Of a stretch of 22,486 nucleotides of DNA, positions 7,875 through 13,862 are shown one piece after another. The first letter of the stretch is position 1, and every line of letters starts with the position of its first letter. Location of the stretch: the NCBI GenBank assembly GCA_020741755.1, contig DYYI01000107.1, positions 1 to 22,486 on the forward strand, read 5' to 3'. Source of the stretch: Aliicoccus persicus_A (GTDB taxonomy: Bacteria; Bacillota; Bacilli; Staphylococcales; Salinicoccaceae). The position numbers were made by a program, and so were the translations under genes. The notes under the pieces are model-generated. The model did no database searches, was not told the origin of the DNA, and saw nothing but the letters and a program-made list of their open reading frames with translations.

Positions 7875-7912
7875 AAGAAAACCAGAACCCGGTGGGATCT
7901 GGTTTTCTTGTG
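7875..7912. terminator. Bidirectional terminator between convergent genes
   Basis: The stem AAGAAAACCAGA / TCTGGTTTTCTT (12 bp) has an inner CCC/GGG extension. It lies between the ATPase stop codon and the stop codon of the convergent membrane protein gene. The T tract is short on both strands, so efficiency is uncertain. Confidence 0.65.
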
Positions 7913-7930
7913 TGGGATTTGGTCCCTCCG

Positions 7931-8509
7931 TCACTGATCGACGAAGTTTATCTTGTATTTATACTGTGGATTTAGTCCAATGTAATACATGAGCAGCACG
8001 ATTGTCAGTCCATATGAGAATACTGACGCAACGATGAATATCGCAATAATTATCGGATTCATCGGGTCCTCCGTCTTCACGTTCACGAACATTCTAAACA
8101 TGAAGAACGTAATTGCACCAATCGCCAAAAACGCGTACACATCAGTCACACCGGTAAACATAAACTCAATCGGGTTGGTCGCAGGTTCACGCTCTATCGT
8201 CAAATCGGTTGGACTGATTGTTTCTTCAATCACAGAGCTGGCCATTACAGAGATAAAGTACGCTAACGTAATAAAAACTCCAGCATATCGTCTATTCTCA
8301 TAATAGTTCATCGGAGAAACACTTCCTCCTGTTAACTCGCTCCCTTTAAAATGGTCATAATTCATCGACACCATTTTGTATACATTCAAAACTGGTATAA
8401 ACGCAAACCATGGTCGTTTATAATTGGCCTTTCTCATCATAAAGAACATCCCTAAACTCAGGATGATATAAACGGCGCCGAGTATTAATGCTAATTGATA
8501 CAGTGTCAT
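7931..8509 (-). CDS. Small four-helix membrane protein, DUF5684-like, function unknown
   Basis: This integral membrane protein is about 192 residues long. ATG at 8509 (reading down) has AGGAG 7 bases upstream; an in-frame TTG at 8515 is too close to that ribosome site. Hydrophobic helices lie near residues 5-24, 76-95, about 122-142 and 155-178. The segment YKRPWFAFIPVLNVYKM after the first helix resembles the amphipathic W-x-x-x-I-P-x-x-N-x-x motif of DUF5684-type proteins. An acidic loop (EETISPTDLTIEREP) is probably extracellular. No catalytic motif is visible. It stands alone between a shared terminator and a divergent promoter region. I do not recognise a function. Confidence 0.75.
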   Translation of the reverse strand: MTLYQLALILGAVYIILSLGMFFMMRKANYKRPWFAFIPVLNVYKMVSMNYDHFKGSELTGGSVSPMNYYENRRYAGVFITLAYFISVMASSVIEETISPTDLTIEREPATNPIEFMFTGVTDVYAFLAIGAITFFMFRMFVNVKTEDPMNPIIIAIFIVASVFSYGLTIVLLMYYIGLNPQYKYKINFVDQ

Positions 8510-8534
8510 CTTCAAGCTCCTATCTAGTTATCCC

Positions 8535-8563
8535 TTATAAATCACTATATAGTATTATATAAT
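8535..8563 (+). promoter_or_regulatory. Candidate promoter of the stalkless lipoprotein gene
   Basis: TTATAA (8535-8540) and TATAAT (8558-8563) are 17 bases apart in an AT-rich region between divergent genes. The -10 box is perfect and the -35 box has two mismatches. The - strand promoter of the membrane protein gene must lie in the same short region. Confidence 0.45.
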
Positions 8564-8595
8564 AGTTTCATTCGATACTTAAGGAGAAACATATA

Positions 8596-9645
8596 TTGAG
8601 ACGTTTATTTTTAGGAATGACAAGCATAATAGCATTACTGACAGCATGTGATGATAACGAACGCGAGCCAATTGGGCTTGGGGATGATGAAACTGAAACA
8701 TCAGAAGAGGTTGAGTCTGATAATTCTGAATCTGAGGATAAAGAACCTGAGGACGATGTGCTCGAAGTCGCAGATCCAGATGAAGAAGATTTGTTGTTTG
8801 ATATCAATGATGAAACGATTCTTGATCAGTTCGTCGATATAACAGAACCGTTCGAAATGCAGTTCGAGAATAACTTTATCCAAAAAGGGATGAATCAAGA
8901 AAATATTGAACAACGATATGGAACGTATGATCTTGTGCTTATGACGAATGACGGAATCACTGTTGCGTACGGCAATATCGCTGTGAAATATATTCATGGA
9001 AACCCAGCAGGCGAAGGTTTACTGGGAGATCCAACGATTGACCCTGTGACAAACATCGTCACTGAAGTGTTCTACTTTGCCGACGTACCACAAGAAGAAG
9101 TGATAGAAGCATTTGGAGAACCCGTGCAACAAGTACCAAGTGCAGAAACGAAAAGTGGACAGGAAGAATTGCATTATATGTATACAGGGAATGAAGGAGA
9201 AACCTACACAGTGCGTGCGATTATGAACGATGGTCATGTAGATATGATTGTGCGAGAAGATGAGGCTGGGAATTATAGTACAAGTTCTGATGGTGAAAAC
9301 GTAGATGAAGCAACGTTTGAAACTTACACAGAAGTAATCGAGACATTTATGGCAGACTATGAAGCGTATTATCAGAATGATGATGAAAGTGTGTTTGAGC
9401 ATGTGAGACCAGGTTCACAAGCTCAGCAGAATTTAACGCGTGTGAATTATGAGAACTATGAATTGCATGATTTGAGTGTGAATTTCTCCTTTGATCATAA
9501 CGATGGTACAGTGAGCGTGAATACGAATGTATATTTTGATCACGATGGTTTAGACAACCGACAAAATGCGAGTATCATCTTTACGTTGGATAAGTCTAAT
9601 CTAGAAATCATCGATTTTAGCGCGTTTAGTGTACAGGATTACTAG
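8596..9645 (+). CDS. Acidic lipoprotein, stalkless paralog of the Asp-Ala lipoprotein
   Basis: This 349-residue secreted lipoprotein starts at TTG 8596, with AAGGAG 9 bases upstream. The signal peptide ends LLTAC (lipidated Cys18), followed by a Glu/Asp-rich linker to about residue 80. The globular part matches the protein at 3867-5453 in the same order: YGT, YGNIAVKY, VFYFADVPQEEVIEAFGEP (compare VHYFSGATYDELVEVYGEP), then a C-terminal NTF2-like segment with FMADYEAYYQN (compare HLQAYYNNWG). The Asp-Ala stalk and the long acidic insertion in the first domain are absent. The G-M-x-x-x-x-I-x-x-x-Y-G-x-Y pattern tentatively suggests a YjgB/DUF4309-like fold. Function is unknown. The pair implies duplication followed by gain or loss of the stalk. 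Confidence 0.83.
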   Translation: MRRLFLGMTSIIALLTACDDNEREPIGLGDDETETSEEVESDNSESEDKEPEDDVLEVADPDEEDLLFDINDETILDQFVDITEPFEMQFENNFIQKGMNQENIEQRYGTYDLVLMTNDGITVAYGNIAVKYIHGNPAGEGLLGDPTIDPVTNIVTEVFYFADVPQEEVIEAFGEPVQQVPSAETKSGQEELHYMYTGNEGETYTVRAIMNDGHVDMIVREDEAGNYSTSSDGENVDEATFETYTEVIETFMADYEAYYQNDDESVFEHVRPGSQAQQNLTRVNYENYELHDLSVNFSFDHNDGTVSVNTNVYFDHDGLDNRQNASIIFTLDKSNLEIIDFSAFSVQDY

Positions 9646-9658
9646 GTAAGATTTCTCT

Positions 9659-9776
9659 TCGTGTCTGTGAGCGAATCTCATTGGAACGCAAATCAATCTG
9701 CGCGTCTGTGAGCAACTCTCATTGGAACGCAAATCAATCTGCGTGTCTGTGAGCAACTCTCATTGGCACGCAAAGT
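9659..9776. repeat. Tandem array of a 41-bp intergenic repeat (three copies)
   Basis: Units start at 9659, 9700 and 9741; the third is cut short at its 3' end. The consensus begins GCGTGTCTGTGAG, has a variable 5-base centre, then CTCATTGGAACGC and ends AAATCAATCT. TGAG/CTCA and GCGT/ACGC can pair as an imperfect hairpin. The same repeat occurs at 22365-22486. The unit is not a multiple of three bases and carries no gene. Confidence 0.93.
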
Positions 9777-9830
9777 GTGAGTCTGCTTATATTTCCGACC
9801 TGACAATCACTCCCACACATAACCCAACAC

Positions 9831-9879
9831 AAAAAAGACCGAGTCCCTTTCTTAAAATAGTTGTTCGGATTTCTTTATG
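9831..9879 (-). terminator. Possible terminator of the GGDEF gene
   Basis: On the - strand, AAAGA-AAT-CCGA can pair with TCGGTCTTT, with a 3-base bulge and a long loop, followed by a run of six T. It starts about 15 bases after the stop codon at 9894. The stem is imperfect. The rest of 9777-9893 shows nothing else. Confidence 0.4.
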
Positions 9880-9893
9880 AAAAATCACATCAT

Positions 9894-10949
9894 TTAATAA
9901 TGCAACGTATCTCGCCCAGCATCTTTGGACATGTACATCTTTGCGTCAGCCGCTTCATATAACTTCTTATAATCATCGACATCTTTCGGAAAGTTTGCGA
10001 GTCCGACTGACACAGTAACTTCCATCGTGTTCTCTGAAATATCATCTTCTACAGAAATTTCTAAATTATTTACGATTTCAGCTACTTTTTTCACTGCCTG
10101 GGCTTTTGAAACACCTGAGAATAAAATGACAAATTCATCGCCACCAATTCTGAACAGACTGGATTCGCCGTTTAACAAACGGTTAATTCTGTGCGTGACA
10201 TCGAGCAGCACCTGGTCTCCCCGTATGTGCCCAAACGTGTCATTGATCCGTTTAAAATTATCGATATCGATAATTGCAAGTGACAACTTCCCCTCTGCAT
10301 TCTCCAAACTCTTATTTAAACTCCGACGGTTTTCGGCACCTGTTAAATCATCTAAGTATGTACGTTGTTCGTAATAGCGATTTAAGTCTCTAGAGCGTGT
10401 GAGATGTTGGATTTCAAACACAGCGATACAGATAATTACAATCGTTATAAACATCTGAAATATGTAGAGTAAAATGGATGATTCAACGTGGTTCGTGAAC
10501 AGATCTAAAGTTATAAAAGAAGCCATCTTTGTTATACTTATTATGAGTAAACTCAACCAAAAAATTGGTAACTTTCGAAATATTAAATAGACGATATATC
10601 CGAGTATTGCGATACTGATAAAATTCAATATCGGCGTTTGTGCTGTGAAAAACGGAGACGTATATAACCATACAAAATAAATACCAAAACTGATAAAATG
10701 TACAGTGGATCCTCTAAAAACCAACCCGACAACAGTAGCTGCGTAACTCAATGAATAAACAGGATCTAAATCTGATTCATATCTAAAAAACGTAAACAAT
10801 ATAGCTGCAGCTCCAAAAATTAAGCCATATATTAATTTGTCATAGAAACTATTCTTATCGATTAGACGTTCTAGTAGTGGTTCAATTCGGTAGTACGCAT
10901 AAATTAATGCGATTACAACACAAGTCAATATAAAGAAATGTTCTAACAT
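9894..10949 (-). CDS. Membrane GGDEF-domain protein (putative diguanylate cyclase)
   Basis: This 351-residue protein has about six hydrophobic helices (residues 1-180), resembling the 5TM sensor module of staphylococcal GdpS-like proteins, and a C-terminal GGDEF domain. The start at 10949 is supported by AAGGTGG just upstream. The domain has DDLTGAENRRSL (201-), DIDNFKRINDTFGH and an intact GGDEF signature (269-273), so the substrate and metal residues for making cyclic di-GMP from GTP are present. The RxxD inhibitory site expected five residues before GGDEF reads NGES and is therefore absent. The gene is divergent from the operon at 11079-15966, sharing a 129-bp region, which suggests co-regulation with exopolysaccharide synthesis. 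Whether it makes cyclic di-GMP is not proven; GdpS of staphylococci has been reported to act independently of cyclase activity. Confidence 0.88.
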   Translation of the reverse strand: MLEHFFILTCVVIALIYAYYRIEPLLERLIDKNSFYDKLIYGLIFGAAAILFTFFRYESDLDPVYSLSYAATVVGLVFRGSTVHFISFGIYFVWLYTSPFFTAQTPILNFISIAILGYIVYLIFRKLPIFWLSLLIISITKMASFITLDLFTNHVESSILLYIFQMFITIVIICIAVFEIQHLTRSRDLNRYYEQRTYLDDLTGAENRRSLNKSLENAEGKLSLAIIDIDNFKRINDTFGHIRGDQVLLDVTHRINRLLNGESSLFRIGGDEFVILFSGVSKAQAVKKVAEIVNNLEISVEDDISENTMEVTVSVGLANFPKDVDDYKKLYEAADAKMYMSKDAGRDTLHY

Positions 10950-11078
10950 ATTCCCACCTTAAATAATTTATATTTCATATTTCATAGCTGTTATCATATG
11001 TAGCATTCTATCATTGTGATAATATTAACATACGAATATTTACCATATTACCACAACTTTTCTGAAGGAGAACCTTTT
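10950..11078. promoter_or_regulatory. Divergent control region of the GGDEF gene and the exopolysaccharide operon
   Basis: This AT-rich region lies between two divergent genes. On the + strand an extended -10 element, TGTGATAAT (11015-11023), is visible without a good -35 box, about 56 bases before ATG 11079. An imperfect inverted repeat, TTATCA (10991-10996) and TGATAA (11017-11022), overlaps this element and could be a regulator site. Confidence 0.4.
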
Positions 11079-11483
11079 ATGACAGATACCTCTTTAAAAA
11101 TTTATATTGTGGAGCCGGACCCAATATTTAGTCTCGTACTTTATCGTGTATTATACGAAATAAAAGGCGTCTCACCGACTGATATATCAATGTTTGAAGA
11201 TGGAGATGCATTTTTGAAAAACTATAAATATCAAAATGAGTATTCCATCTATATCATCAATGATATTTTGCCAAAACAAAGTGGTACAAAGCTGATTCAA
11301 GAAATTCGTAAGCAAGATGAGGAAGGTATCATTTACATCATGACGAAGTCAAATACAAACCAAGAATTAATCTTTGCAATAGGCTTAGGCGCAGACAATT
11401 ATTTCATAAAGTCATTTGACCTTGATGTATTTAAAGCAATCATCGAACGAAAAGTTCAAAGAAGGCATACAAAATGGAATTAA
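11079..11483 (+). CDS. Stand-alone response-regulator receiver protein with atypical active site
   Basis: This 134-residue protein consists of one CheY-like receiver domain and no output domain. ATG 11079 is set by GAAGGAG 8 bases upstream. The N-terminal acidic pocket reads IVEPDP, with Glu and Pro where CheY has the Asp pair. The phosphorylation loop reads INDILPKQSG. Counting back from the conserved P and G of D-x-x-L-P-x-x-x-G puts Asn at the acceptor position, with an Asp one residue later. The conserved Thr (IYIMTKS) and Lys (YFIKSF, with Ser instead of Pro) remain. It may therefore be a phosphorylation-independent receiver. No histidine kinase is nearby. It overlaps the next gene by 10 bases, which implies coupled translation with the HEAT-like protein. 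Confidence 0.85.
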   Translation: MTDTSLKIYIVEPDPIFSLVLYRVLYEIKGVSPTDISMFEDGDAFLKNYKYQNEYSIYIINDILPKQSGTKLIQEIRKQDEEGIIYIMTKSNTNQELIFAIGLGADNYFIKSFDLDVFKAIIERKVQRRHTKWN

Positions 11484-12427
11484 TTTATATTTTGAATATC
11501 GTCATCTTAGTGTTATTCCTCATTATAATAGTCATCGCCACAACGTATATACGTCACTATAATAAACACACGCGTTTAAAAAATGCTATTAATAGCTATA
11601 AGCGGGAACATTTCTATGCGTGGTTTGACTATTTATATAAAGGCACAGAACACCCACCACCATTCAAGGCATATCACGAACGCCGGGCGACGATTGAAAT
11701 ATTTTTTGCTATCGTAAGAAATGCAACGACAGAACAGATAGATGTACGCATCTCAAAATTTTTAAGCGAAAATAATATGTCACATTATCATAAAGCGTTA
11801 AAAAGCCCACACTGGGCAGTGAGAGTCGATGCATTAAGTGAAATCTCCACATTTAAAATTGATGGTTATATTCAAGTATATACTGATAAGCAAATTGAAA
11901 AATTTTCCCTTGAAGAAACAGTGCTCTATTTCACCTATCTTTCAATATTCGATAAAAACCGATTTGAAAATCTATTGTTCACAACTAAAAGGTTGAATGA
12001 ATTTGAAAGTAAAATGATACTGAATCAATTGGATGATCAGTATTTACTTGATCTTAAAGAAACATTCAATACCATGTCAGTCGATTTGCAAAAAGCCTAT
12101 TTGGATATCATTCCACACGTCAGAGATGAATCAATTGTAAGGTGGTTGGAGACTCTGATCATACATGATAATTTAGAAATAAGAATTCGTGCACTTAAAG
12201 GCATTCACAAAATTGGATATATTGAAAACGAAAGAAAATATTTGCCATTGTTCAAAGCAGATGAATGGCAATTGAGAATGTTTGCTTGTCGCATCGCACC
12301 ACTTGCCGGTGAATACTTTTTAAAAAATTTAAATGAATGCTTAAATGATGAAGTTAAGCTCGTACGATTAGAAGCAAAACATCAGCTAAACAGACTCTCA
12401 ATCTACCATGTCGTTTACTCATATTAA
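11474..12427 (+). CDS. Membrane-anchored HEAT-repeat-like protein of the polysaccharide operon
   Basis: This 317-residue protein has one N-terminal transmembrane helix (about 4-27, ending in Arg/His/Lys), which places the rest in the cytoplasm. The remainder is all-helical, with repeats of HEAT/armadillo character: SPHWAVRVDALSEIS, DNLEIRIRALKGIHKIG and DEVKLVRLEAKHQLNRL each show the D-x-x-x-R-x-x-A pattern of a HEAT helix pair. No catalytic motif is seen. Its start lies inside the receiver gene and its stop is 16 bases before the glycosyltransferase. I infer a scaffold that connects the receiver protein to the membrane glycosyltransferase. The function is not established from sequence. Confidence 0.75.
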   Translation: MELIYILNIVILVLFLIIIVIATTYIRHYNKHTRLKNAINSYKREHFYAWFDYLYKGTEHPPPFKAYHERRATIEIFFAIVRNATTEQIDVRISKFLSENNMSHYHKALKSPHWAVRVDALSEISTFKIDGYIQVYTDKQIEKFSLEETVLYFTYLSIFDKNRFENLLFTTKRLNEFESKMILNQLDDQYLLDLKETFNTMSVDLQKAYLDIIPHVRDESIVRWLETLIIHDNLEIRIRALKGIHKIGYIENERKYLPLFKADEWQLRMFACRIAPLAGEYFLKNLNECLNDEVKLVRLEAKHQLNRLSIYHVVYSY

Positions 12428-12443
12428 GGAGGGGAAGTAACAG

Positions 12444-13862
12444 ATGAGTTGGGAATTATTTTGGACAATTGTCGGTGTTATCGTTCTAATTTATATGATA
12501 TTTGCAATTCTCTTTTATATTTTGACGATGATTTTCTCTTACTTTTCACTATCTAAGTATAAGCGACTGAACAATCAACCGCTCGAAGATGAGTTTAATA
12601 TGAATCTTTTTACAAAGCCTGTCTCTATTCTCGTCCCCTCCTTTAATGAGGAAGTTGGAATCATTAACACGATCCATTCATTAATCAATGTAAAGTACCC
12701 TGAATCAGAAATTATCGTCATTGATGACGGCTCAAAAGATAAAACGTCAGCGCTCGTTATCGAAGCGTTTAGCATGGTTGAAAAATCAATCGAACCGAGA
12801 AATTCTTTGGAAACAAAACCCGTAAAAAAACTGTATTATTCCCAAGACCATGCAAATCTAATGCTCATTATAAAAGAAAATGGTGGGAAATCAGATGCAT
12901 TAAATTGTGGCATCAACTATTCAAGATATCCTTACTTCTGTTCGATGGATGGCGATTCAATACTTGATGAGAACTCATTGTTAAAAGTTATGAAACCAAT
13001 CATCGCTTCTGATGGCCAAGTCGTCGCAGCCGGTGGGAATGTCAGAATTGCAAATGGCAGCGAGGTCGATTATGGGAAGTTAAAAGAAAGTGAAATTTAC
13101 CAACGTCCTATCGTTGCCTATCAGATCATGGAGTACTTACGTGCATTTATGTTAGGCAGAATCTTTTTAACTCGTTTTAATATCGTGCTGATTATTTCAG
13201 GTGCCTTTAGCGTTTTTAAAAAAGATATCGTCATTAAAATGGGTGGTTATTCCACAGATATTATCGGTGAAGATATGGAACTTGTCTTAAAGATGCATCA
13301 GTGGATTCAAACCGAAGGCACTGACGAGCGGATAGAATTTGTGCCGGAGCCCGTCTGCTGGACAGAAGCACCAACGTCTTTAAAAGTATTACGGCGGCAA
13401 CGTCGAAGATGGAGTCAGGGCTTGATTGAAAGTTTAACTCGTCATCGATATATGACTTTCAATCCAAAATACAAACGAATTGGACTCATTGCTTTTCCAT
13501 ATTTTTGGTTGTATGAAGCCTTCGGCGCACTTGTTGAATTGGCAGGATATACATACATCGTGCTCTCCCTATTCTGGGATGCAGTCAACTATCCAATTGC
13601 CGTTGCACTCTTCATTAGTATCATTTTATATGGTGCAATATTTTCAATCTTTTCACTGTTACTTGAAGCGTGGAGCACGCGTTCATTTATACGACCTCGG
13701 ATGATGTTGTACTTTATCTTTTTAGCGTTAGTAGAAGGTCTCATCTATCGACCATTCACCATTTTCTTTAGAATGGAAGGGATGATACGCGCCTTATTTA
13801 AACGTCAAGATTGGGGTAATATGGAAAGAAAGGGTATCGGTCATGAACAAAATGAAGTTTAA
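12444..13862 (+). CDS. Processive family-2 membrane glycosyltransferase (PgaC/IcaA/BcsA-like)
   Basis: This 472-residue polysaccharide synthase starts after AAGGAGGGG. Two N-terminal helices (about residues 5-35) precede the cytoplasmic GT2 domain, and four helices follow at the C-terminus (from about 345). The catalytic motifs are complete: LVPSFNEE, DDGSKDKT (UDP binding), MDGDS (DxD-type metal site), IGEDMEL (the TED-like catalytic base) and QRRRWSQG (the QxxRW motif of processive synthases). An insertion (about 110-140) lies between the UDP site and DGDS. There is no PilZ domain, unlike BcsA. Two-domain synthases of this kind make beta-linked polymers such as poly-GlcNAc, cellulose or hyaluronan. 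The product cannot be read from the sequence. No icaD/icaB/icaC or BcsB partner is present. Its 3' end overlaps the hydrolase gene by 20 bases. Confidence 0.9.
   Translation: MSWELFWTIVGVIVLIYMIFAILFYILTMIFSYFSLSKYKRLNNQPLEDEFNMNLFTKPVSILVPSFNEEVGIINTIHSLINVKYPESEIIVIDDGSKDKTSALVIEAFSMVEKSIEPRNSLETKPVKKLYYSQDHANLMLIIKENGGKSDALNCGINYSRYPYFCSMDGDSILDENSLLKVMKPIIASDGQVVAAGGNVRIANGSEVDYGKLKESEIYQRPIVAYQIMEYLRAFMLGRIFLTRFNIVLIISGAFSVFKKDIVIKMGGYSTDIIGEDMELVLKMHQWIQTEGTDERIEFVPEPVCWTEAPTSLKVLRRQRRRWSQGLIESLTRHRYMTFNPKYKRIGLIAFPYFWLYEAFGALVELAGYTYIVLSLFWDAVNYPIAVALFISIILYGAIFSIFSLLLEAWSTRSFIRPRMMLYFIFLALVEGLIYRPFTIFFRMEGMIRALFKRQDWGNMERKGIGHEQNEV

Noticed and set aside
9659..9776. Possible CRISPR array
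   Set aside because: Units are tandem with no unique spacers between them and no cas genes are near.
12444..13862. icaA of the intercellular adhesin operon
   Set aside because: No icaD, icaB, icaC or icaR neighbours; the partners are a receiver, a HEAT-like protein and a secreted hydrolase.
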